A stretch of 16,203 nucleotides of DNA from positions 1 through 16,203 of the forward strand of contig CAYQJC010000013.1 of assembly GCA_964417825.1 (NCBI GenBank). The letters run 5' to 3'. Positions 6,304 through 14,478 of this stretch are shown here, in pieces (position 1 is the first letter of the stretch; the number at the start of each line of letters is the position of its first letter). The notes beneath the pieces were generated by a model, which searched no databases, was not told where the DNA came from, and was given only the letters and a program-made list of their open reading frames with translations. The DNA is from CAYQJC01 sp964417825 (GTDB lineage: Bacteria > Patescibacteriota > Minisyncoccia > Minisyncoccales > CG1-02-41-26). The position numbers were made by a program, and so were the translations under genes.

Positions 6304-9300
6304 TTAACTCAGTTTCCTGAATCCGGTGCCAGCTGGGATTAATCTACCTATTATAACATTTTCTTTAAGGCCTCGCAATTTATCTTCACGACCTTCCAGG
6401 GCAGCTCTTATCAAAACCCGTGAGGTCTCCTGAAAAGAAGCAGCTGACAAAAAACTATCTGAAGACAACGAAACATGGGAAATACCAAGAAGAATTTCCC
6501 GAGCTTTAGCTTTTTCTTTCTTCTCTTTTTCTAATTTTCTGTTAACTTCCTCAAATTCAGCTCGGGAAACAATCTGACCTGGTACCCAAGGACCATCTCC
6601 TTCTTTTGTAATCCGTAATCGAGAAAACATCTGTCTTATAATTATCTCAATATGCTTATCATGAATATCTATTCCCTCACCAGTGTAAATCCTCTGAACT
6701 TCTTTAAGAATATACCGCTGGGTTTTAATTTTGCCAGCTGACCTAAAAAGTTTCTTTAATTCCAAACTCCCTTCACAAAGAGGCTGACCAGCCTCTACTT
6801 TGTCACCCTCCCTCACATAAATTTCTGTTTCTGGGGGAATCTTAAACTCGATTAGCTCTTTTGTCTTTTTAGGATTTTCTTTTATGGTTTCAATTTTAAT
6901 TAAGCGTTTTTCGGTATCCACTTTCTTTACTACCCCTTTAACTAAGCTCATCACTCCTACCCCTTTTGGAGCTCTGGCTTCAAAAATTTCCTCAACTCTT
7001 GGTAATCCTCGGGTAATATCACCTGCTCCGCTTACTCCCCCTAAATGGAAGGTTCTCATTGTAAGTTGAGTTCCTGGTTCTCCAATTGATTGAGCAGCAA
7101 TTACTCCAACTGCTGTTCCAATAGGAACTAAAGTATTCCTACCCATTTCCCAGCCGTAGCATTTCTGGCAAACTCCTCGCAAGGTTTTGCAACTTAGAGG
7201 AGAACGAATTCTAACTCTATCAATTTTTAATTTTTCAATTTCTCTAGCTTTCTTCCAATCTATAATCTCCTCCTTCCGAACTATTGTCTTTTTGGTGGCA
7301 GGTTCTTTAATATCCTCAGCTGCTATCCTACCAACAATTTTAAAACAGAAATCTTGCTCAATCTCTTCTGCTTCTTTTCGAAGAACTTCATATCCTTTCT
7401 TATCACCACAATCTTCCTCAGTAACAATCACCTCATGAGCTACCTCTACCAATCTTCTGGTTAAATAGCCAGAAGCCGAAGTTCTCAATGCAGTGTCAGC
7501 GGTACCCTTTCTTGCTCCGTGAGTAGAGATGAAGTATTCCAATACATCAAACCCTTCTTTATAAGAATGGATAATTGGAAGTTCAATAATTCTTCCTGCT
7601 GGAGAAATAACCAAACCCTTCATTCCTGCCATCTGAACTGGTTGGGCCCAAGAACCTCTAGCACCAGCATCGATAATTGAGTATACTGGTCCATCTTTAG
7701 GTAAGGTTTGAGGGACTAATTTCTCGATTTTGTCCTTTACACCTTGCCAAATAGCGATTATTTTAGCGTTACGTTCATTCCGTGAGAGCAATCCTTTTTT
7801 AAAATGACTCTCAATCTTCTCTACCTCTTTCTCAGCTTCTTTCAAAAGCTCTTTTTTCTGGGGTGGCACAATTAGATCATCCATTCCCCAGCTTGTCCCT
7901 GAGAGAGTAGCATACTCAAATCCTAGTTCTTTAATTTTGTCTAAACACTTTTGAACAATCTCTTGGGGGTATCTTTCAATCAGCTCTTCAATAATCTCAG
8001 CAAGTTTTTTCTTATTCACCTGAGCATTATAAAAAGGATAATCATCCGGTAAAGCCTCATTGAATATAATTCGGCCACAAGTTGTCTCTAACAATTCAGG
8101 TTTTTTAGTGGATGATTTCGGGTTGAAAACTTTAATCTTGGCTCTCAAACTAAGATTTCCTGTTTGATAAGCCATAACTGCTTCTTTAAAACTCTCAAAA
8201 ATTTTCCCCTCTCCTTTCTCTCCTTCTCGGAGAGCAGTGATATAATAACAACCCAAAGCAATATCTTGAGAAGGAGTAACAATTGGAAGGCCATCGGCTG
8301 GCTTAAGAAGATTTCTGACAGAGAGCATAAGATCTCTAGATTCTTTCTGAGCTTCTTGGGAGAGAGGAAGAAAAACTGCCATCTGGTCTCCATCGAAATC
8401 AGCATTATAGGCCTGACAAACTAAAGGGTGAATTTTTATGGCCTCACCCTCAATTAATCGAGGAACAAAAGCCTGAATCCCTAAGCGATGTAAAGTAGGA
8501 GCTCGATTCAATAATACTAATTTGTCGCTTACTACCTCTTCTAAAGCTGCCCAAACTTCATCGATTCCCTCGTCAATTAATCTAGCTGCTCCTCTAATAT
8601 TGTAAGCCAATTCTTGATCTAAAAGTTTTTTAATAACAAAGGGACGGAAAAGCTCTAAAGCCATAATTTTCGGTATACCGCATTGATGAAGTTGGAACTC
8701 TGGACCAGGAGCAATCACACTTCTTCCGGAATAGTCCACCCTTTTACCAAGAAGGTTTCTCCTAAATCTTCCTTGTTTACCTGTTAAAATATCAGCTAAA
8801 GATTTTAAAAGTCGCTTTCCTCCAGTAGGAGCAGTGACCATTTGACCCTTCCTCATTTTATTGTCTAAGAGAGCATCTACTGCTTCTTGCAACATTCTTT
8901 TTTCATTCCGAATAATCACCTCAGGAGCAGAAATTTCAATTAGATATTTCAGTCGATTATTCCGGTTTATTACCCGCCGATAAAGATCATTTAAGTCAGA
9001 AGAAGCGTATCTCCCCCCATCTAATTGAACCATTGGCCGCAAGTCAGGAGGCAACACTGGTAATACTTTTAAGAACATCCATTCCGGTCTTATCTTAGCT
9101 TTTTCCATGCCTTCGAAAAGCTTTACCCTAGCTAAAACTTTTTTCCGTTTCACCCCAGTTTCTTTCTGAGCTAACTCTTTTAACTTTTTAATTTCTTTTT
9201 TAAGGTCAATTTTTTCGAAAATTGTTCTTAAAGTTTCCGCTCCGGTGCCAGCGGTAAAAACCTCCCCATACTTTAAAGAGAATTCTCGATATTCTGTTTC

Positions 9301-9897
9301 TGATAAAATTTTCAATGGCTGAAGAGAATTAACTTCTTCCTTTCTTTGATTGAAAACCTCTCTTAACTCCTTTTCTTTTTCTTTTTTCTGACTAATCTTA
9401 ATTTTTGATTTTCTTAACTCTCTAAGTTTCTTTTGAAACTCGTCTTCAAGTTCTTCTAAAATTCTCTTTTTCTCATTCTCATCTACTTGAGTAATAATGT
9501 AAGCTGCAAAATAAATAACCCTTTCTAATTTTTGTGAAGGTAAATTCAAAACCAATCCAATCCGGGAAGGAACGCCTCTTAAAAACCAAATATGACTGCA
9601 AGGCGTAGCCAAAACGATATGGCCCATTCTTTCTCTTCGCACCGAGGCTCGGGTGATCTCCACCCCGCATCTATCACAAATCACTCCCTTAAACCTTATT
9701 CCTTTGTATTTCCCGCAATAACATTCATAATCTTTTGATGGGCCAAAAATCTTTTCGCAAAAAAGACCATCTTTCTCGGGCCTTTGGGTCCGATAGTTGA
9801 TGGTTTCTGGTTTTTTAACTTCCCCATGGGACCAAGAAAGAATATCTTCGGGTGAGGCAAGTTTAATTCTTATTGATTTTAAATCAGCTACTTTCAT
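6304..9897 (-). CDS. rpoC: DNA-directed RNA polymerase subunit beta'
   Basis: The product is 1197 aa. It begins MKVADLKSIRIKLASPEDI, a typical beta' start. The N-terminal zinc ribbon uses Cys59, Cys61, Cys74 and Cys77. A charged coiled segment at about 145-200 precedes the clamp. RFRRNLLGKRVDYSGRSVI (about 377-395) leads to the catalytic NADFDGDQM (498-506), whose three aspartates hold the active-site magnesium. The second zinc site uses Cys830, Cys903, Cys910 and Cys913. The trigger-loop region, QSIGEPGTQLTMRTFHLGG (about 936-954), runs straight on with no large insert like E. coli SI3. The C-terminus (SFLSAASFQETSRVL, then VIIGRLIPAGTGF) is complete. With alpha, beta and omega it forms RNA polymerase. 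It lies 58 nt after rpoB with no terminator between, so the two are probably cotranscribed. No rpsL follows. Confidence 0.99.
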   Translation of the reverse strand: MKVADLKSIRIKLASPEDILSWSHGEVKKPETINYRTQRPEKDGLFCEKIFGPSKDYECYCGKYKGIRFKGVICDRCGVEITRASVRRERMGHIVLATPCSHIWFLRGVPSRIGLVLNLPSQKLERVIYFAAYIITQVDENEKKRILEELEDEFQKKLRELRKSKIKISQKKEKEKELREVFNQRKEEVNSLQPLKILSETEYREFSLKYGEVFTAGTGAETLRTIFEKIDLKKEIKKLKELAQKETGVKRKKVLARVKLFEGMEKAKIRPEWMFLKVLPVLPPDLRPMVQLDGGRYASSDLNDLYRRVINRNNRLKYLIEISAPEVIIRNEKRMLQEAVDALLDNKMRKGQMVTAPTGGKRLLKSLADILTGKQGRFRRNLLGKRVDYSGRSVIAPGPEFQLHQCGIPKIMALELFRPFVIKKLLDQELAYNIRGAARLIDEGIDEVWAALEEVVSDKLVLLNRAPTLHRLGIQAFVPRLIEGEAIKIHPLVCQAYNADFDGDQMAVFLPLSQEAQKESRDLMLSVRNLLKPADGLPIVTPSQDIALGCYYITALREGEKGEGKIFESFKEAVMAYQTGNLSLRAKIKVFNPKSSTKKPELLETTCGRIIFNEALPDDYPFYNAQVNKKKLAEIIEELIERYPQEIVQKCLDKIKELGFEYATLSGTSWGMDDLIVPPQKKELLKEAEKEVEKIESHFKKGLLSRNERNAKIIAIWQGVKDKIEKLVPQTLPKDGPVYSIIDAGARGSWAQPVQMAGMKGLVISPAGRIIELPIIHSYKEGFDVLEYFISTHGARKGTADTALRTSASGYLTRRLVEVAHEVIVTEEDCGDKKGYEVLRKEAEEIEQDFCFKIVGRIAAEDIKEPATKKTIVRKEEIIDWKKAREIEKLKIDRVRIRSPLSCKTLRGVCQKCYGWEMGRNTLVPIGTAVGVIAAQSIGEPGTQLTMRTFHLGGVSGAGDITRGLPRVEEIFEARAPKGVGVMSLVKGVVKKVDTEKRLIKIETIKENPKKTKELIEFKIPPETEIYVREGDKVEAGQPLCEGSLELKKLFRSAGKIKTQRYILKEVQRIYTGEGIDIHDKHIEIIIRQMFSRLRITKEGDGPWVPGQIVSRAEFEEVNRKLEKEKKEKAKAREILLGISHVSLSSDSFLSAASFQETSRVLIRAALEGREDKLRGLKENVIIGRLIPAGTGFRKLS

Positions 9898-9907
9898 AAA
9901 TTGTCTT

Positions 9908-9934
9908 GAATTATGAATTAGAAATTAAGAATTA
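9908..9934. repeat. Degenerate AT-rich tandem repeat in the rpoB-rpoC spacer
   Basis: Four consecutive units, GAATTAT, GAATTA, GAAATTA and AGAATTA, fill about half of the 58-nt spacer. The 11-mer AATTAGAAATT (9916-9926) recurs exactly in the opposite orientation at 6202-6212, in the ftsK-rpoC spacer. No clear promoter or hairpin was found here. Confidence 0.5.
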
Positions 9935-9955
9935 TGGCAACAAGAGTTCTGATTA

Positions 9956-12900
9956 CTAATTCGCCTTTTTGGTTTTTTCTTCTTTTTCTTCTTCCTCTAC
10001 TATTGCTTTTACTTCAACATTCAAACCCATTGACTTCAGTTCTGCAACTAAAAGGTTGAAGGAAGCGGGAATATTTGGCTTTTTAATTGGTTCTCCTCTC
10101 AAAATCGCTTCGTAGACCGCTCCTCTCCCTGCTACATCATCGGATTTAATAGTTAACATCTCCTGTAAGGTGTGAGCTGCTCCATAACCCTCTAAAGCCC
10201 AAACTTCCATTTCTCCAAACCTCTGCCCACCAAACTGAGCCTTCCCTCCCAAGGGCTGCTGGGTAATTAGAGAATAAGGACCAATTGCTCTCATATGAAT
10301 TTTATCCTCCACCATATGAATCAACTTCATCATATAGATATAACCTACTGTAATTTTCTTAGGAAAAGGCTCGCCAGTTTTCCCATCATATAAAGTAACC
10401 TGTCCAGTCTCGGGCAAACCAGCTGCCTTTAACTCTTTTTTAATATCCTGCTCGTTAGCACCAAGAAGCGAAGGGGAAATAGCTAAATATCCTAATTTCT
10501 TTGCAGCCCAACCAAGATGAGTTTCTAAAATTTGACCGATATTCATTCGAGAAACTACTCCCATAGGATTTAGAATAATGTCCACTGGAGTACCATCAGC
10601 TAAAAAAGGCATCTCTTCATCTGGCAAGATCTTAGCGACAATACCCTTGTTCCCGTGTCTGCCCGCTAATTTATCTCCAACTTTTATTTTCCTCATCTGA
10701 GCTACCTCCACTTTTATCCTCTTGATCACGCCTGGCTCTAATTTATCACCTTTCTCTCTGGAAAATATTTTTACTTTTATCACTCGTCCTCTTTTTCCAT
10801 GCTCCATTCTTAAAGAAGTATCTTTTACTTCTTTGGCTTTTTCTCCAAAAATTGCTCTCAGTAACCTTTCTTCAGCAGTTAAAGTTTTTTCTCCTTTGGG
10901 AGAAATTTTACCAACCAAAATATCGTTGGGCCCAACCTCGGCTCCAATTCTCACAATTCCTTCTTCATCAAGATCTTTCAGTTTTTCTTCAGAAATGTTA
11001 GGGATATCACAAGTTGTAATCTCAGGACCCAACTTGGTCTCTCTCACATTACAAGTAAAGTCCTCAATATGAATCGAGGTGAAAAGATCTTCACGAACTA
11101 ATCGCTCTGAGATAACTATAGCATCTTCGTAATTTCCACCTCGGAAAGGCATAAAAGCTACTAAGAGATTTCTCCCTAAAGCCAATCTTCCTTTATCAAT
11201 AGCTGTTCCCTCAGCTAAGATATCTCCCTTTTTTACTTTTTGTCCTTTTCTAACTCGAGGGCGTTGGTGGGTGGTAGTGTACTGATTTCTTCGTTGGAAA
11301 GTTCTTAAATTGAAAGTGATTACCCCTGAGTTGGTTTTTAGTTTGATTTGAGTAGCATCAACCTCAGTGATTTGACCATCTTCTGGAGCAATTATCTCCT
11401 CCCCTGAATCAAAAGCTACATTTCTCTCAGTTCCGGTACCAACTAAAGGAGCCTCTGGCATTACTAAGGGTACAGCTTGGCGCTGCATATTAGAGCCCAT
11501 TAAAGCTCGATTAGCATCGTCGTTTTGTAAAAAAGGAATCAAAGCAGCCGAGACACTCAGAGGTTGTTTGGAAGAAACATCGATGAAATGAACATCCTTT
11601 TTGCTAATCACTACTGGTTCCCCTTTTCTTCTTGCATCTACCTCCTCTGGTATAATTCTTCCCTCTTTATCAATCTCTATTCCCGCATGAGTAATATTAA
11701 ACTTTTCCTCTTGGGAAGCAGTTAAGTAACAAACTTCATTGGTTACCTTCCCATTCTTTACTTTAAAATAAGGACTTTCTAGAAAACCGAAAGGATTTAT
11801 CCTGGCGAAACAGGCTAAATGATTAATCAAACCGACATTTTGTCCCTCAGGAGTCTGAATAGGGCAAATTCTGCCATAATGAGAGGGTTGAACATCTCTG
11901 ACCTCAAAGCCAGCTCTTTCTCGGGTCAGACCTCCAGGCCCGGTAGCAGTTAATCTTCGTTTATGTTCGATTTCTGAAAGAGGATTTTCAGCATCCATAA
12001 ATTGGGAAAATTGAGAAGAAGCAAAGAATTCTTGAATCACAGCCATTACCGGTCTAGGATTTACAAGTTGAGACGGAGTTAAGGTAGCTATGTCAAGAGT
12101 AGACATCCTATCTCTAACGATCCTTTCCATTCTCATCAGTCCCACCCTTAGCCGTTGGCAACAAAGTTCAGAGAAGTTTCTGACTCTTCGGTTCCCTAAA
12201 TGATCAATTTGGTCGGGCTGAGCTTCGGGATCATTGTTTAACCTAATTATCTCCCGAATTGTCTCAACTAGATCCTCTAATTTCAATACTCTATCCTCTT
12301 TGCTAATCTCTTCTGGTTTGAGGAACTGCTCTTTACTTTTTTCTCTTAGGTTAGGTAATCTCTCTTGCATTTTCCATCGGCCAACTTTGCTTAGATCATA
12401 TCGCTGAAAATTACAGAACATATTATAAACTAAGTCCCGCGCAGCATCTGGGCTTACTAAATCACCCGGTCTCAGCTTCCGGTAGATCTCAACGAAAGCC
12501 TCTTCCGAGTTAGAGCTGGGATCTCGGGATAAAGTTTTTTCTATAAACCTTATCTCTCCTTTATCTACTTCTTTAAATTCTTTTTTAATTTGTTCGTTAC
12601 TTGATAAGCCAAATGCTCTAAGCAATGTAGTAGCTGGTACTTTTCTTAATCGATTGATCCTGACTCCGATGAATCCTGAATTGTCGGTTTCAAACTCAAG
12701 CCAAGCTCCCCTGGTGGGAATAATTTTTGCTCCGAAAAGATTTTTCCCGCCTAAAACTCTAGCCGTGAAGAAAACTCCAGGCGAACGAAGAAGCTGAGAA
12801 ATAACCACCCTTTCTACTCCATTTATTACAAAGGTTCCGCTCTCAGTCATCAGAGGAAAGTCAGTCAAAAAGACTTCTTGTTCTTTTATTTCTCCGGTTT

Positions 12901-13177
12901 TTAAATTACGGAGAGCTAGTTTTACTCTTAAAGGAGCGTCGAAAGAATCATCCTCCTCTTTTGCTTCATAGCCATCTTTGTATTTTGGTTTATCGAGCTT
13001 AAAACCCCGGAACTCAAGCTCAAATTGTTTTCCGGTATAATCACGGATAGGAAAAATCTCATTAAAAAGCTCAGTTAGGTCTCTTTCCCAAAATTGTCTC
13101 CAACTATCTTTTTGCAGCTTTAGTAAATAGGGAACGTGAAAAGAAAGTTTAGACTTTGAGAAGCTTTTTGTTTTCAT
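9956..13177 (-). CDS. rpoB: DNA-directed RNA polymerase subunit beta
   Basis: This complete beta subunit (1073 aa; E. coli has 1342) lacks the large lineage-specific inserts. Landmarks are the lobe motif GVFFTARVLGGK (about 134-145), the rifampicin-pocket region ASSQFSQFMDAENPLSEIEHKRR (386-408) followed by GPGGLTRERAGFEVRDV (413-429), and PFRGGNYEDAIVISERLV (677-694). GDKLAGRHGNKG (834-845) holds Lys836 and Lys844, equivalents of E. coli Lys1065 and Lys1073. The C-terminal GGKAQFGGQRFGEMEVWALE clasps beta'. After the conserved end there is a short Glu/Lys tail ending KKAN and a TAG stop. It has its own TTGACA-N16-TAAAAT promoter just past rodA and a leader of about 160 nt. No Shine-Dalgarno precedes the ATG. 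Unlike in most bacteria, rplJ-rplL do not lie upstream. Confidence 0.99.
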   Translation of the reverse strand: MKTKSFSKSKLSFHVPYLLKLQKDSWRQFWERDLTELFNEIFPIRDYTGKQFELEFRGFKLDKPKYKDGYEAKEEDDSFDAPLRVKLALRNLKTGEIKEQEVFLTDFPLMTESGTFVINGVERVVISQLLRSPGVFFTARVLGGKNLFGAKIIPTRGAWLEFETDNSGFIGVRINRLRKVPATTLLRAFGLSSNEQIKKEFKEVDKGEIRFIEKTLSRDPSSNSEEAFVEIYRKLRPGDLVSPDAARDLVYNMFCNFQRYDLSKVGRWKMQERLPNLREKSKEQFLKPEEISKEDRVLKLEDLVETIREIIRLNNDPEAQPDQIDHLGNRRVRNFSELCCQRLRVGLMRMERIVRDRMSTLDIATLTPSQLVNPRPVMAVIQEFFASSQFSQFMDAENPLSEIEHKRRLTATGPGGLTRERAGFEVRDVQPSHYGRICPIQTPEGQNVGLINHLACFARINPFGFLESPYFKVKNGKVTNEVCYLTASQEEKFNITHAGIEIDKEGRIIPEEVDARRKGEPVVISKKDVHFIDVSSKQPLSVSAALIPFLQNDDANRALMGSNMQRQAVPLVMPEAPLVGTGTERNVAFDSGEEIIAPEDGQITEVDATQIKLKTNSGVITFNLRTFQRRNQYTTTHQRPRVRKGQKVKKGDILAEGTAIDKGRLALGRNLLVAFMPFRGGNYEDAIVISERLVREDLFTSIHIEDFTCNVRETKLGPEITTCDIPNISEEKLKDLDEEGIVRIGAEVGPNDILVGKISPKGEKTLTAEERLLRAIFGEKAKEVKDTSLRMEHGKRGRVIKVKIFSREKGDKLEPGVIKRIKVEVAQMRKIKVGDKLAGRHGNKGIVAKILPDEEMPFLADGTPVDIILNPMGVVSRMNIGQILETHLGWAAKKLGYLAISPSLLGANEQDIKKELKAAGLPETGQVTLYDGKTGEPFPKKITVGYIYMMKLIHMVEDKIHMRAIGPYSLITQQPLGGKAQFGGQRFGEMEVWALEGYGAAHTLQEMLTIKSDDVAGRGAVYEAILRGEPIKKPNIPASFNLLVAELKSMGLNVEVKAIVEEEEKEEKTKKAN

Positions 13178-13237
13178 ACTAGGTTGGGTTAGAGATTTTT
13201 TTTACCAAGAAAAATAATAAGTGGAACAACAGCAGAA

Positions 13238-13262
13238 AAATCCCCATCAGAAGAAGGGATTT
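13238..13262 (-). promoter_or_regulatory. Possible attenuator-like hairpin in the rpoB leader
   Basis: On the minus strand AAATCCC (13262-13256) can pair with GGGATTT (13244-13238) around an 11-nt loop, followed by more T residues. It lies within the transcribed leader, between the promoter and rpoB. The stem is only 7 bp with three G-C pairs, so termination or attenuation is possible but not established. Confidence 0.3.
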
Positions 13263-13273
13263 AAGAACTTCAT
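13247..13273 (-). other. Candidate eight-codon upstream reading frame in the rpoB leader
   Basis: An ATG at 13273 opens MKFLNPFF and closes with TGA at 13249-13247. The codons AAT CCC form the left arm of the hairpin listed at 13238-13262, so translation would block its folding. It has no ribosome site and could easily be chance. Confidence 0.15.
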
Positions 13274-13343
13274 TTTAGGAATTAATTTTTAAAACCGGAA
13301 GAGGAATTTTTCAAAATGTAGATTTTCAAAAAATATATTGTTT

Positions 13344-13371
13344 ATTTTATTCCTTTGAAAAGATTTGTCAA
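13344..13371 (-). promoter_or_regulatory. rpoBC promoter
   Basis: On the minus strand a perfect TTGACA (13371-13366) is followed after 16 nt by TAAAAT (13349-13344), identical in boxes and spacing to the rpsF promoter. It begins 9 nt after the rodA stop codon. Initiation is expected near 13337, giving a leader of about 160 nt before the rpoB ATG at 13177. Confidence 0.8.
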
Positions 13372-13379
13372 CCCCTTTT

Positions 13380-14471
13380 TTAGCTCCACCGTTTTAAACT
13401 GGCTAAAATCCCCAATCCAAAAGAAAAAGCCAAAAGTTGCGATCCTCCATAACTTACAAAGGGGAGAGGAATTCCCACCACCGGAAAAAGCCCTAGACAC
13501 ATTCCTATATTAATAAAACTTTGAGATAAAATCAAGAAACCTAGCCCAGCAGCAAAGAGCCGTGTGAAATTATTTTTTGCCCAAAAAGCAATCTTGACTA
13601 TTTTGCAGAAGATAAAAAATAAAAGAGCTAAAAGGAGAGCAATCCCTAAGAATCCCATTTCTTCACCAATTGCGGAAAATATAAAATCAGTTTGGGGTTC
13701 GGGCAAAAAACCATATTGTGTCTGAGAACCCTTGCCAATCCCTTTACCAAAAAATCCTCCCGACCCTATAGCAATTTTTGATTGATTAACACTCCAAGAA
13801 ATTCCTCGCTTATCAATCTGAGGGTTCAAAAAACTTAAAATTCTTTGTTTCTGGTAATCTTTCAGCCAAAATTTCCAGCCTATTAAAAAGATTAAGAGAA
13901 AAATTAAAGCCAAAATTAAAAAATGGCGAACTCTTATTCCAGAAAATACCACCATCCCCAACCAAACCACAATTAAACTCAAAGATGATCCTAAATCTGG
14001 CTGAAAAAAGATTAATAGAGTAGGGATTAAGCAATAAATTCCAGAAAATAGTATAGGAGAAAATCTTTGGAGCTCGATATGACGAGTAGAGAAGTATTTA
14101 GCTAAAACAACAATTAAAATTATTGCTGAAAAAGGCACTGGATCAAAGGAGAAAGAACCCAACCGATACCATCCCTTTACTCCCCGGATTTCGGTGCCTA
14201 ATATAAACAAACCTGCTAAACTTAATAAACTTAAAAGGTACAAGCTAATAACTAAATAAGAGTTTACTCTCAAAAACCTTAAATCAAAGAAGCTAAGCAA
14301 AATCACTAAAAAGATGGAGATTCCAAAAAAAATAATTTGTTTGTTAAAACTTGAAATGTCCTCTCTGCCTAAAGAAGAACTGTAAATAGAGATCAAACCA
14401 AGAAAGGTTAGGAAAAAAGGAGGAGCTATTAAGAACCAGTCTATTTTCTTAAACTGAGAAAGAATTCTCAT
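13380..14471 (-). CDS. rodA: SEDS-family peptidoglycan polymerase, RodA/FtsW
   Basis: The 363-aa protein is almost wholly hydrophobic, with about ten membrane segments. Family motifs are FFQPDLGSSL (about 155-164), the extracellular loop GFLPEPQTDFIFSAIGEEMG (254-273), which includes Asp262 at the position of the catalytic Asp in TDFIF of RodA, and GIPLPFVSYGGS (333-344). SEDS proteins polymerise lipid II into glycan strands together with a class B PBP. The FLPExxTDFIF loop is shared by RodA and FtsW; the overall feel favours RodA, but no mreB, mreC or PBP2 gene lies here to confirm it. The usual WxxLGxxxFQPSE motif reads WYRLGSFSFDPVPF (101-114), losing the QPSE core. It starts 7 nt after the ligA stop with no promoter between, so it is probably cotranscribed with ligA. 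Confidence 0.9.
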   Translation of the reverse strand: MRILSQFKKIDWFLIAPPFFLTFLGLISIYSSSLGREDISSFNKQIIFFGISIFLVILLSFFDLRFLRVNSYLVISLYLLSLLSLAGLFILGTEIRGVKGWYRLGSFSFDPVPFSAIILIVVLAKYFSTRHIELQRFSPILFSGIYCLIPTLLIFFQPDLGSSLSLIVVWLGMVVFSGIRVRHFLILALIFLLIFLIGWKFWLKDYQKQRILSFLNPQIDKRGISWSVNQSKIAIGSGGFFGKGIGKGSQTQYGFLPEPQTDFIFSAIGEEMGFLGIALLLALLFFIFCKIVKIAFWAKNNFTRLFAAGLGFLILSQSFINIGMCLGLFPVVGIPLPFVSYGGSQLLAFSFGLGILASLKRWS

Positions 14472-14478
14472 AAAATTT

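Noticed and set aside
10722..11072. 116-codon plus-strand frame opposite rpoB
   Set aside because: It is antisense to highly conserved RpoB sequence, has no domain or ribosome site, and is best explained as a composition shadow.
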